Assembly (NCBI GenBank): GCA_024516155.1
Contig: JAJJXM010000044.1
Span: 310,001 to 374,000 of the forward strand
Length of the DNA stretch: 64,000 nucleotides
Direction of reading: 5' to 3'
Source: Pyronema omphalodes
Taxonomy: Eukaryota; Ascomycota; Pezizomycetes; Pezizales; Pyronemataceae
Shown here: positions 1 to 13,000 of the stretch, one piece after another
Layout: each line of letters opens with the position of its first letter
Position numbering within the stretch: the first letter of the stretch is position 1
The notes under the pieces: generated by a model
The model's database searches: none
Told to the model about the DNA's origin: nothing
The model's input: only the letters and a program-made list of their open reading frames with translations
Translations under genes and position numbers: made by a program

Positions 1-179
1 GGTGGGTGGTAGGGGTAGTGAGAGGAGTGGTTGTAGTGTTGGGAAACGGAGAATTTGCTGGTGGTCGGACTGGCGATGGGAGTGGGAGGTGCTGCTTGTG
101 TGAATTGCATGTTGCGGGTGAAGAGTTGGACTAGGTCGTCGTCGGTCATGGTGCGGGGGATAGAGGGGTCAGAGGGCAT
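1..179 (-). CDS. 5' part of an unknown protein gene, cut by the window edge
   Basis: An open frame starts at ATG 179-177 and runs without a stop to base 1, giving at least 59 codons. The product begins MPSDPSIPRTMTDDDLVQLF and continues with a Pro/Ala/Thr/Ser-rich stretch and a His/Tyr-rich stretch. An in-frame TAA lies about 80 bases upstream of the ATG, and no other in-frame ATG lies between, so this start is favoured. A TATTTAAAT TATA-like box lies roughly 85 bases before the ATG. I do not recognise the family. The acidic MTDDDLVQLF segment followed by low-complexity sequence looks like the disordered N-terminus of a fungal nuclear or regulatory protein, but that is only an impression. The codon pattern (C-ending codons) resembles a real fungal gene. 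Confidence 0.55.
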   Translation of the reverse strand, partial: MPSDPSIPRTMTDDDLVQLFTRNMQFTQAAPPTPIASPTTSKFSVSQHYNHSSHYPYHP

Positions 180-3100
180 TTGTGCTGCTATGGGAGCTTT
201 TGAGGGGCCGAAGTTCGAGGTGCACTGGCGGATTGTTAGTTGGAGTTCTTGTATGTGGATTTAAATAGGAGTAGCGAGGATGTGGAATTATTAGACGGGA
301 GTTGAGATATGGGATAAATGCATAAAAGCTTCAAATGTATAGATGTTGAAATATAGCAGTGTGCTTAATCAAAAACCGGGGGATCTGAGGATAGAATGAA
401 ATACCTGGCTACAGTAAGGACTCATTCTAGGAAAGAAGTTGTCGACATGTTGACAGCTGTCGCATTGTAGGGAAATGAACTGCATTTTTGATTTTCGTTT
501 CTTTTGTCGTTGACGATGGAGTTGTAAGATGCGTGGAGGTATATTGAACGTAGAGCCTTGTTAAGCTGGTAATTTATTCTATGATCTCTGCATCTTGTCA
601 GCTCAAAATTCCTCTCATTATCATGAAAAAAAGAAAATAGAAAACATCAAGTAGAAACCAGAAGAAAGCCAATATTCCAGTTGCGAAGGTAACACAATAT
701 CACATCATGCACAGTCCACACGGTCGTAGCGCACTAGCACAAGGTTTCACTCGAGGATTCAACAGTTGGAACAGGGGAATTGCGGGTACCAAGATGAGAA
801 GCGTGCGGAATCAACACAAAAGACTCTTGTTTTATTTGTAGAAGCTTTTTTTTTCTTTCTTTCAGAATGTCGGAGCTGTTATGGAAGTGAGAAGAAGAGG
901 TAGGTGTAGGTGAGGGGTGGCGGGGAGGTGGGATTTATATCAGCGATATATCAGCTGCTGTGCCTGTTACGCCAGCTGCGTCACAACCCCAGGAGCTCAG
1001 GTTCCCGTTCCTAGTTCCAACACAGCGGGGTAAAAAGGTGGACGAGGGTGGGCTGCATCACTTTCTGCATAGGGCATGAATTTTTTTTGCTCGAGACGCA
1101 ACGTGTGGGGTGGTTGGTAGGTCTCTGTAGAGATGTGGTTCGTGGTCGGGTGTTACTAGTGGCACCGGTGGTTCATGATGTCGGCGGCGGGCGAGCTTCC
1201 TCCCTAGCTTCTAGCTACCCCTCTCTGTTACCGGGCATCGCAACATGTCACGCAAACTGTAAAATTATATATGCGACCGGAGGTATCAAACAATAAGGGC
1301 TTGTTTTGTGCAGTGAATTTCAGATTTTGTTGTCATATGGCTGTATTTTATAGAGTGGATGTCAAGTTTATTAATTCCCGATATTATGACAGTAATTTAT
1401 TGGCATCGCCGTTTCTGCATTCCTCCATCCAGATTCCGTATCCCACAGGTCCGGTAATGTGTGTCATCAATATCGGCATCGAGCTCGATCTATCTCACAA
1501 AAATTTAAGCTTCTGAAACAAGAACCTGGAAGTCCAAGGAGGTGAAGTTTCTGCCAGCGAAACAGACACCTATCATGACCAGCTGCGTGTCCATGTTGCT
1601 AGCGTAGGAGGAGGGATTGGTGGATGTGTTGTCGCCGACAGCGTCTCCAACAACTCAAAGGTTCGCATGTCTATGTACGAAAACTATCCGAGCGGCGAGA
1701 CCTACAGAAGTTTTTGGGGGCCGAAGGGATTTTTATGCGGGAGGAGCAGGAAGCAGGGACTGCTGTGCATAGGGAGCTTCTTGAGGTTACGCTGCGGATC
1801 CCCGCAGCGCGGTTAGGTGATGCTGATATGTCACATGCCCTTGCCCCGCTGATGCATGATTGATCTGATTAGATTGGCTCGGCTGCCGTCATCATGCAGT
1901 ATCACTACGGCATGCGAAGTGCGTGCGGAGGACAACGACGATGATATTCGCGATATGTATAAGTCAATAATGAGTATGGGTATGCTCTAGCTCCACCAGT
2001 ATAAATCTCGATGGAGAGCACGGTGAGTCAAGGCTTTGCAAAAGTTCACTGTCACTCCCTTAACCGTAAGGCAAGACTCAAGTGTAGGTGTATTTACTTA
2101 CAGTCGAATTGAATCGAAGATATGTAGTGCTTAGCCTGTGGTAACTGTACTGGAGAAGTAACGGCATGTGTTTTTGTGATTGATTGACATGTTAATCGCG
2201 GATCGGATACAAAAGATAAATCTGAGGGGAGCTATGGGAATGAGACAGTGATAGAAAGGGGACACTATCATCCCAAATGGGATCTGGGATAAAAGATAAA
2301 TTGAATATGAGATGCAAAACTTACCGAAGGGGTCTGGATCTTGGAAAAGAGGAGATACAGTGGATAAAATGTAATTGGGGAACGGGATAGAGACTTGGGC
2401 GCTGGAAAAGATGGAAGAGGGTGGTATGGGGTGGGGAGCCTCAAGAAATCACAGCTCAAGGAATAGGTAATTAATTTTAGGACTTTTGTCGCAGCAAAGA
2501 TCGTAATAAGACGGGGGGCTTCAACGGAAAAGTTTTGAAACAGTTCGAGTGATAGAATATGTATTGACGAGTGATAGCTATGCAACCGGGGGAGTAGTGC
2601 ATCTTCTAGCCACGACAGACTTCCATTCTACGGCCTACGCATGTTCTGTAACGTTACAAAAATACCGACGGTACTAAAGACTAAGCCCTCAATCAACCAT
2701 CGCCTATCGTCGGATTTTCTGTAAGCCATTATGACGATCCCGTCCGAAGCTTGTAACCGGGGTGGAACCGAGTGGGCCTAAATGGAAGTACAGTTTTAAG
2801 AGTCAAAGCGGTGCAATATTCAGAGATGAGAGTAAATTTTGAAATACGGCAGGTTCATGGCGCTATTAGATGTAAGAAACGAAAATGATGTCCTTATAAG
2901 TGCTTTTGGCGCTAAATTGAGTTCCCCAGCCCAGATCGTGTTGCTTTCTCGGTGTTCTACTATGCTTCATAACTTTAGCTAAAGGTGAGCTTGGTTGCAC
3001 TTTAAAACAGATATTTGGCGTGATTTAACCGCTGTTGCGAACGAGTTCAAAATCGATATTTGGTCGCCATGAAAACTGGACTTCAGAACAGCGTTATTGT

Positions 3101-6100
3101 AACCTTGGGGTCTCGCCAGCATCCCCATGACTCCGGAATGCCGTCATGCAAGAAATTTGACACCTTTTACGCTGGAAACTAAACACCCAGGGTAGCGGGA
3201 ATTAATGGAAATCGGATCCTCTCTAGAACCGAGCGGTAGCAGAGGAGGAGGGGGGGGGGGGGGGGGGGGAGGGTAAGGGGATGCGCAGGCTGGTTCTAGC
3301 ATGTTTTGGGGGTAACAAAACCCGACCTAATACTTCTTCTTTCTCACCCTAAAAGATTTTGGAATCCCCATAAAGGTACGTGCTAAAGGACGACTTAAAA
3401 TCATGCGTCATGCTTTATTTGTACCGTATGCGGTAGCAGCGTGGAGCGGTGGGAAATGGTAGTTGGCCGCTATTCGGACAACGGATAGTGACATGCTTCA
3501 ACGACAGCACCGGACAAGGCCCACTCTCGGATGATATAAATACACCACTTTCCACCTTCTCCATCGTTCTCTACTTTATCTACGATCTCCACAAATATTA
3601 CAACAGTAAGTCTTCCAAGCTTGATTCCAGATATCTATTTGTACAACATCAATGCATACCATCTGAGTCACAATGTATATATGCTAAAGTAGAAATTTCA
3701 GATTTGTACTTCAGAACCTGATTCAGTATCAATAGCACACCGTTCATTACAGCACTATGCAACCATCGCCAAATTTTTGGATAACTCACCAGATTACTGC
3801 TTGCTTTCGTACAGCCTTCTGTAGATCGAAAATCCAACTATGGAACCCAAAGGGACGATTTCACTGTGTGATCGTCAGGGCTGATGCATGGACTACACCA
3901 AAGCTAAAATTTAATCCAAGATGATAAAATTCAAAGTTGAAAAAGGTATAGCAATACTATTTGAACAAGTAGTACGCCTCCCTCCCTCTCCTTACGCAAT
4001 CCCCTTCCAAGTTTATCCAATATCTGCACCCACCCTTGCCCTCTTCCAATTGAATAAGCTTGATCAAAAAAAAAAGAAAAAGAAAGGCTCAAAATTTACA
4101 TTCTTTTGGTGCACGATGGCGGTTGTGTATTCGATAGGTTACTAATGTATACATGGTCAATGATTGCTAATTCTCTTCAAGATGACTAAAACAAGTTCCC
4201 GGCGATCCTCAACTGCCTTGTTTCTGAAAATTCTCGAACAGGCACCAGGAAATCGGTTGCACTACCCTGGTAACCCGGTTGTAGCACCGGAGGTATGGTT
4301 ATCATCCCCGGAAGAACAGGTACCCGCCCAAGTCAGCCAGCGCAGGTGCCGCCTGGGCTCAGTTTCGAGTACCCAAAACCATGCATTTGGCGTTTTTTTT
4401 TGCCTTTCATTTTTTGTTTTCGTCAAATTGCAATGAAAATTAGCAATCAGGGGGTGTTCTTTCATATAAACATCCATGAGAATATGCTTTGCACAGAGTT
4501 CAAGGTGCCATCGTCAAGTCAGTTTCCCATAACATTTCTAGCAGCATTGTGATTATATTATTTACTGACCTACCGTTGTTCTATAGCTACATGAGATGGC
4601 ACTGGTGTACAATATATATTGGCCTCTGGTGATGAAGAAAGCGACTCCGTCCCTCTGGCTGATTATCAGTTTTTATCACACGCAGAGTCTTTAATCAAGA
4701 ATCTCCCCCAATTTATGTTGATGACACTTCCGGTAACTTCTCGAGTGCCCGTTACAAATCTTTATATTCCACCATACTGGCTTCCTGTCTTTGTAAGGCA
4801 GGAAAATCGTACGCCTCATTTTCTTTCTTCCCGTTTACGGCGATCTCAGAGGAGATATGGGTTCATGATGGATAGGAATATTCTATTCAGAGAATACTTA
4901 CCAATGAGCCCCCTCGATTGGCTTTTCTTGAATTTCTGAAGATATCTCGGACTGGAGCCGTTTTTATCACCCCCATTCAGGAGAGTTGCGTCCGGTCCCG
5001 TCTCGGAAGCCTATGGTGGAGACTGTGGTAGAGCCTGTTGAGAATGTTCTCATTAGAGCCCCAATGATTGCGGAACGCAGAATATGGAAGAACATTCTGA
5101 AGAGATCCATTATTCTTGGTGTCAAGAAAACATTTCAACCTGAACCGACTTTTAGAACCCACACTGGGTCGAATCTGACGTTCCGCCCGGCGAGAACGTT
5201 CTGGCGTGGGCGGTCCTTTAGAGGCCTACTGTGAATGTGCTCACTGAAGTCTCGATTGTGGCTTACTGAAAATATATTCTCGTATGAAACTTGAGGGCTT
5301 ACGGAGAATGTCCTTGCTGAATTATCGACGATTATAGGACATTGTATCTCATCCGGCTTACAGGAAGCCTTGGTAGCGGGAGCCCAAGAAGTTTCCTGGA
5401 CCATGCACAGAATGTATTTAAATGCTTGGGTCCTGGGTGGCGGCGCCCCGGTACAACCAGAACAGGCAGATGAGCTGCTTACATCTGGCCACGTACATAT
5501 TCGACTAACGAACTCCCGGTATTTGAGACGTTTCATAAAATTTCTGTTATCCCTAGGTATGTGAGCCAAAGCACATTGTTTCTTTGTCGTTTACGTGTTT
5601 TACTAACTGGTGCGAGTAGCTGTTCTCTGTTCTCGGTGTCGCTTGTAGGTTGGGTAAAGTAGAGTTCGGATATGCATTTTTAATTGTCTTTGCTTGATAT
5701 CTTTCATGTTTTCATGTTTGTTGTGTACTGGAAATTTCAAAATGCAGGATGTTTATCTCAAGTCAACTTAGTTATATACTTGTAAACAATTCGTCGTGAG
5801 AACCAACCAACTGGGACGTATAATTCTACACCTCCAGAGATACAAACAGCCATTGATACCCCATTTTTAGACCTGACTTTTCTGTGCTAAAATTCAACTG
5901 CAAGTCAAGTATCGAACAATTGCAAAGCCGCCATATTCTAGATTAGGATAAATACTCGATCGATATTCCTGAAGAATTTGAAATGTGTACCATTATCACT
6001 TCTTACCCCCATCTCCCTTTCCAGTCAATTTCGAATCACAGAAAACCGAAAATCCATCTCTTGAGTCAAGGGGCCTCGGACTATTCCTGTTAAATCCGGC

Positions 6101-6789
6101 CGTTGCAAAGATTCAGGCCCCGAGTGCCTGATACGTAGTCCCTATCTCCCTATATGTTGTTTATTGATATCATCTTGACATGACTTTCTTACTGATAAAG
6201 GGTAAGTCCCCTTGGAATAAGCTCTCATGGTACTATGCAGCCGCAATTTCATTGAGTTTTCTTAGGATAATTCTGTTTTCCATTTTAGAATTTCATCATT
6301 GGCTGTCTCTGGCGGAAGATTGATGAAGAAGGTTTGTTCATTGGAGTCATTGAAAAAATCAAAGAAGTTCAATTCAGTAATCTTGGTAAGTATATGGGAA
6401 ATGATAAACTCGGTGTTCAACCCCCAAGTAACTCTCGGCCTACTTGACACCACCTCAGCGTGCCATACGTCTGAAATGCTCGTGCAGGAAAAAAATTGGT
6501 ATATGTAAATAGATATTCTTAATAAAATTTCATTTCCATCAACATAATAGAAGTTCATGACTATTACTAACGCTCATACAATCCCTTCGTTATTAATCGA
6601 TCCTCATAAGTTATCGTGATTCATCATCTTGGTATCCATTGGTATCCGCTGGTATCCGTTGGTATCCGTTCGTATCCTCTCTCCTACCACTACCCTCCAA
6701 CTTCATCTCGGCACCCCTTCCCTCTACCTCACCTCTCTTTCCGTCTTCATTACACTTCATCACATCCCCTAACTACCCCACTACCCTGC
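180..6789. other. gene-poor intergenic region
   Basis: No convincing gene was found. Open frames here are short, often start at TTG or GTG, and lack recognisable domains. The longest is a minus-strand 144-codon frame at 5135-5569; overlapping plus-strand frames at 4619-4939 and 4986-5234 could be remnants or exons of an unidentified gene, but I could not join them with good splice sites. A pure G tract of about 20 bases sits at 3250-3269. TA-rich sequence and lack of repeats longer than a few tens of bases suggest decayed DNA. Confidence 0.5.
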
Positions 6790-9051
6790 TTACATAATAC
6801 TACACTGTCCCCAGCTTCCATAAGTCCTCGTCATCATCTCCAAATACCCCTCGTCCTCACCACCCCAAATCTTCCTCCGTCCCACACCCGTAACCTTAAT
6901 CTCCTGTTCTCCCTCCATATGCCACCACCTCATCACCGCTCTATCCTCATCATATTCCCACTTTCCACCCGTTACCGTAACCCGGGTATCCGCCTTCGGG
7001 AAATGCCAAGGCGGCATAAACATCTCTGTCGGATAAGCTTCTTCAGTAGCCTTATCAGCCACCAGCTTGAGATGGAAAGTAACATTTCTCAAATCGAAGC
7101 CAGAGCTGATGATGGTTCCCTTTGTGTAAACAGCGGAGGGACGAACGAAAGCCTCATAAGCGCGAGTAGCAACCGGCTCGTCACTTAGTGTAGATCGATC
7201 TGTCGACATGGTGTTTTTGGTAACCACCATCTTGAGACTCTCTCTGTCCACTTCGCCTGATACCTTACCCACCACTTTGTCTTTTGCAGTACTGCCAGGG
7301 TCCCTCTCATCTAAGCAAAAGATACTTAAATCTTCACCGTTCCAGTTATCTCCCCAGGTATGGTTATTATTAGCAGCATAAACCCAAAGGGTGAAATTGG
7401 CATCGGCTCCTTCGAGGGCGAAGTGGTTTGCGTCCATGGCTCGGATCTGGGATATGAAATCTCCCGTCTTGTAGGCGTGCTTGTCGTCCATGTCGTAGGG
7501 GATACCGATCTCTGAAAATAGGCAGGGGGTGACGCCAAGGTTGTCCAGGCCTTCTTTTTTCATTGCTTTAAGCTGGTCTCGGAGGCAGTTGCGAATGGCG
7601 GTCTCGCCGATTTTTATGGCGAAGGCAGGGCTGAGGTACCGTCCGCGCAATACCCCGAGTACGTCGATGTTCCAGTAACGGTTCCTACAGGGGAGTTAAA
7701 TCTGGATACTCGGAAGGGGGGTTTAACAAGGGAAAGCATACCAGGATTTAGTCATCAATGTAATACCATCGTAGTAATGAGGGGCGTAAACAAATCTCTC
7801 GTGCATGTCCTCCGTTCCCTTAATCAATGGTGGAATTTCGAGTACCGGGGGTTGGCAGAAGATAATGGCATTCTTATGAATGCTCCTGATCTTTTGTTGA
7901 TACCTTCGGTAATGTTCGACAAAGTAAATCTGGGTGAAGGCGGGGACATCGATGTGTTTTCCATCTTTCGTCTTGGAAAAGTAATCGGTCTGTAGCAGAG
8001 TATCGGTATTGGGATCCCAGACTCCGTGCTGAGCCCATAGACACTCGCCCAACTTCCAGCCAGGGTCACGTTTCCATCCATACTTCTCATCGTCGTAATC
8101 CGCGGAGAGCCAACATTTAACTCCCTTTGGATCTACTAGGGCTTTACCGGTTTTGTAGGGACCTGTTCCGCCGAAATCCCAGGTGTCAATTTCGCATGCT
8201 CGACCACTGCCGGTTAGAATTGCTTGCCATGCCGTAGGAGAGGTTCCCTTCTGAAGTTTCTGTTCCTTGGGTATACCATCTAGAGCTTCGTAACCGATGA
8301 TTCCCCTGTTAGGTTCATTTATCGATTCCCACCCGATTACAGTGGTATCCTCTAAATCTCCAGCCTCATGAATTCTAGTAGCCAAATGGGCACATGCATT
8401 AATGAAGTGATCTTGTAAATAATCCTGGATATTCTTTCCGTCGATGATGGCTTTTGGTGCAAAATCTCTTCCGGCGAAGAATAGCGTCCATGCTACCTGA
8501 TTTGCCATTCTTTGGTAATTTGTTGACCAAATCATCTTTGGGTATTTCGCCGGTTCAGGGTAGGTGTTGTGTACCATTGCCGCTTCCGTGGCGTCAAAGG
8601 CCTGTGGGTTCAATCCCATAGCATAGAGTGTCCACATAGGTGCTCCAGAACCACCAGAAAATCGTGACCAGACATCCTGATGCGGATCCATAAATACCAT
8701 GAAATCATATTCCTTCGCTTTTCTCAAAATAGCGATTGTGCTCTCGATCCATGCCTCGTCATAGATTCCCGGACCTTTTGCTTCAATAGCTTCCCAAGTG
8801 AATAGGTATCGAATTGTGTTGTAGCCGTAGCTTCGTAATCTCTTGAAGTGTGTATCTGCCTCCGCTACAGGAAATGGTCGTCCGATGAAGGATACATTGT
8901 CGCCGTCGAAGAAGTTTTCGAATACATGGGAGGGCATCTCGGGGGAGGTAGGGTATTTCGTGTCGCCGGCTACGTTGATGCCGCGAAGGGTTACTTGTCG
9001 GCCATGGTCGTCCTTGAAGTAGGGACCTTCAATGTGGAGATAGCCAGGCAT
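6790..9051 (-). CDS. EGH1: GH5_12 steryl-beta-glucosidase / glucocerebrosidase (EGCrP2/Egh1 family)
   Basis: This enzyme cleaves the beta-glucosidic bond of ergosteryl-glucoside, and possibly of glucosylceramide; it belongs to the family of Cryptococcus EGCrP2 and yeast Egh1 (YIR007W). Two exons are seen, 9051-7742 and 7684-6790, with a 57-bp intron (GTATGC...TAG). The product is 734 aa. The GH5 signature WESINEPNRG (residues 241-250) contains the acid/base E246, and CLFSEIG carries the predicted nucleophile E495. DPHQDVWSR (about 122-130) and FALEGAD are also typical of the subfamily. There is no signal peptide, which fits an intracellular enzyme. The C-terminal beta-rich part (about 560-734) matches the subfamily's extra domain and ends in QCSIM. 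A 110-codon upstream frame (9439-9107) precedes the start. The gene is divergent from SKI3. Whether sterol or sphingolipid glucoside is the main substrate cannot be read from sequence. Confidence 0.93.
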
Positions 9052-10078
9052 GTTGAGATGTCGGCGGAATGTGTGTGGTGAATATCGAGTCTGGGAGCGG
9101 GAAAAGTCAGTTCCTGGAGGTTACGCGAGCTTGTTTGGGTTGTGGGACGCACATAGATAGAGCTCCAGTCGGCACGGTAAGCTCTATGCTTCGAGGTGCG
9201 AAGAAACAACGATTGCTTGAAGACTGATTTCGTGGCCACGGTCTGTGTTTTTGGTTTTGTCGGTGTATTGGATTCTTATATTGGGATTTTGTTGAGTAGA
9301 AATACAAGTTCTGAAGTTGGTAGGTTGCTGGGAACTTGCTTCCCGTCTCGTGGATCTTGGTCGGCAGCCCAGCTGAGCTACGTACGAAACCCAAGAAGCA
9401 TCCTGGTACGGAATGAGGCGCTATCACATATTCGGACATAGCTGCGAATCCCAGTTGACGCGGGGAATCGGATTAATTTGGTTCGAGAAGAGGATAAACT
9501 CTTTCAATTTGCTGTATTTTTAAAATTAAGTTCTATTTTCCGTTCAGATTACCGAAGCTGGTAATCTTAATTGTGTTGACAGCTCCTAGAGTTAACAATT
9601 GTCTCCGGGTCGTGACAGATTATGACGCCATGATGTCAGTCCTCATCGATGCATTATACCGGGCACGATGTAATTGCCTCAACACCCAGCCATCAAAAGC
9701 AGAAATATTACTGGAGGTAAGAAGATCCTGCAGAGCACAGATGAAAAAAAAAATATTATTTTGTGATCAGAGCGTGTGAAGATTGTCGAAACTTTTCCGG
9801 TAAAACAGGTCGAGCGAATACGGATATGCGATGGCATTGTCCTACCACTCTTCTTCGGAGCGTTGAAGCCATCTCCGAGTGTAAAGTGTTCTGGAAACAA
9901 CCGATAGATCCATGAGATGAATAACCTCCAAATATCGAAATTTACCCGGACCAGGCTACCAGCACGTTACACGGCGCTAACCCTGCCTGAGGCAAGTGGA
10001 AATGCGGGGAGCACGGTTAGAACACCAAACGCGGGCGCCGACCAGGTAGTTTCGTCATAACCCCACTACACGTCCAAA
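9052..10078. promoter_or_regulatory. divergent intergenic region between GH5_12 and SKI3
   Basis: About 1 kb separates the start codons of two divergent genes and must hold both promoters. A minus-strand 110-codon open frame (9439-9107, true ATG) lies in the probable 5' leader of the glucosidase gene. No conserved protein family is apparent, so I treat it as a possible upstream ORF or chance frame. I see no other gene. Confidence 0.4.
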
Positions 10079-13000
10079 ATGTCGAAACAAGCACTCAAGG
10101 CCGCAAAAGCGTGTATAGCATCAAGCGATTGGACTGGGCTGGAGAAAGAATGTCGAAAGATTCTTTCGTTCGAACCAGCAAGCTACACAGCGTACGGGAA
10201 TCATCTAGAGATGGCAAAACGAGGACTTATAACTAACTACCATTAGACACTTGTTCCTTGGTCTCGCTCTCTTCAACCTCGGAAACCTCCAGGAGAGTGA
10301 AACCGCGTATAAGCAAGCTATCATCATTGAAGCGGAAGAAAGACAACAGAAGGATCGAAAGGAAAACCCGTCTCCCTACCAGGGACTACTGAAGATTTAC
10401 GAGGCCCAGAAACGGGTGGATGAGTTCGTCGATACTTCGATAAGATTGGCTAGTATTCTTCAGGATTACGATGAGCGAATAAAGTGTTTAACTACCGTTG
10501 AAAAAGCAGTGGAGTTTGCGAAGAACGTGGGAACGAAGGTCCAGTACAAGAGAGCGTTGGGGGGCCTATTACCTGGATGCCCGGTCTTCGAATACTTGGA
10601 AGGTTTGATCCCTAGGCCGGATCGTACCTATCTCAAGCTGGTCGAAATAATCGAAGCTGAGGAAAAGGAAAAGATAAACAAAGAGATTGCGAACCGCCGT
10701 TCACGACTTGGTTCAGTGCTTACACAGGTTACGATTGCGGTGCGCAGGGAGGTCTGGCAAGCTTCGCCTTTGGAGGATCTATATCAGCGCATTCTGGACT
10801 GGTCAGATGACGAGGAGATTAGACGAAGTGTTGACTGTAAACAATTACAACATGCTTATGACAAGTTGACAGTCTTTCCCAAGGAAAATAAGCTTGCACA
10901 GCGTGTAAAAGTCGAAAGTTGGGCACGGGGGTTGGTTATTTTAAAGTATCCATTTGAGCTTGCATGGAGAATTGTGATAGAGTGGAAAGACTGCGAGAGC
11001 CTTGGTATGACACCTGTGTGATCGCTTATGACTTTCCTAACAACCATAGGCGACCACGATGTCAACGTTTTGCGTGAGTACATTGAATTTTTCCCAGACA
11101 CTGGGTTAGCAATGTCACTCAAAGCTTTTTTAAATTCCGAAATTTCGCCATTCCCTCCTGTGAAAGAAGAGAAGAAGGCCGAAGAGGGAGAGAAGGGTGC
11201 CGAGGAGAAACCCAACGAGCCCGAGTTAATTGACGACATTATCGAAGAACGTCTCAATAGTATGATTGTAGGTCGCCCTGATTCCACCTTTTGTCAGCAT
11301 ACCGATGATCTTTATAGGATGCCGTTGAGAAATCGAAACTTTCAGTTCTATGCCACCGTATCCTAGGAGAGTACTATAACCTGATAGAAGAATACGAAAA
11401 TGCCGTTGACGTTGCACGCAACGCAAAGAAGCTAATTGCTTACGAATCCATCAAAACCGGCCTCGCTTTCCAGAAGTATTTCCATCTGTACCTTCAAGAA
11501 GAGGCAAATTCTGACACGTCCAAGGAACCAGGATGCTCTCTCAGTCATTCTCGGTACTGCATTGATCCATTTTGAAGCACCCAAGCACCATAATGAAGCA
11601 AAATCCCACTTTGAGGTTGTTCTACAGCACAACCCTAATCACGGCAACGCTCTTGTTGGGCTCGGTCTTATCCTTGAGGAACAAGGAGACTATGCTGGTG
11701 CCGTCGACTTGCTTAATAAAGCTATGGCTAAGGACCCCGAAAACGTCCGTATCATTTCCGAGGCAGCTTGGTGTAATGTTCTACAGGGCCACTACAGTAT
11801 CGGACAGCAAGGGTTGGAGAACTGTTTGCCCAAAATCACTGGCAATGACCCTAGATCGAGAGACCTCAAGGCTCAGATTTTATGGCGGATTGGTACCTGC
11901 GTTTGGAATGCGGATGAGGCCAGCAGAGCGGACCGCACACAAGGACCATACAAGTACTACACAGCAGCCCTCCAAAGCAACCAGAACTATGCTCCAGCCT
12001 ACACTAGCTTAGGAATTTACTATGCGGATATTTTACAAGATGTCGGCCGTGCCAACAAGTGTTTCCAACGCGCTTTCGAGCTTTCCTCTGGAGAGGTTGA
12101 AGCTGCTGAACGTCTTGCACGGAGCTTCTCACAGACTGGAGAGTGGGAATTGGTTGAGATTATCGCTCGAAGAGTCGCCGAAGCAGACAAGAAGCGATCC
12201 CTTCCTGGACAGGGAATTTCCTGGCCCCAGAGTGCTATTGGTGTTGTTGAGTTGGTAAGTTTGAGGTTTGGAGAATTTATTTGTGTTCGCTAATATGGTC
12301 GCAGAACAACCAAAACTATGACCTCGCCATCAAGTCTTTCCAATCGGCTCTGAAGAACTCAATGAACGACTTCCATTCATGGATCGGACTCGGAGAGGCC
12401 TATGCTTCCTCTGGACGTTATACTGCTGCTCTCAAGGTCTTCACCAAGGCCATCGCCATTGACGAGAAGAACTGGTTTGCCAAGTACATGCTCGCTAACG
12501 TAAACCGCGATCTTGGAGACTTTGAGCTTGCGTGTGAGGGATACCGCGAGGTTCTTGAGACTCGTGAGCGGGAATTCGGTGTTCTCGTTGACCTTTCTGA
12601 GACTTTGGTTGCAATGGCGTGGCGCTACATCGAAACTGGTTACTATTCAAGAGCTATGAATAGTGTTGTAGAGTGCATGACTATTGCCGAGAAGGCTCTT
12701 CAGGAAAGATCGGATGCGTTTAACCTCTGGAAGACGGTTGGAGATGCGTGCATGCTCTTTTCTTGGGTTCAGAACTTAGCCCATAAATTCCCCAGGGAAG
12801 ATGTGTTACGCATCCTGCAGGCAGGTGACTTTGAGTTGAGTGAGTTTGATATCATGGCAGACGAAGATAATGTTGGACAGAAAATGCTGGAGAAGATGAA
12901 GGCCGGAGAGGTCGATAATATCACCTCTGCTCTTTACTGCGGTATCTTGGCTTACAAGCGTGCTATCTTTGCTACTGCGGATGATAGACATGCTCATGCT

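Noticed and set aside
6616..7188. 190-codon plus-strand frame
   Set aside because: It lies opposite the 3' exon of the GH5_12 gene and is a shadow of its biased codons.
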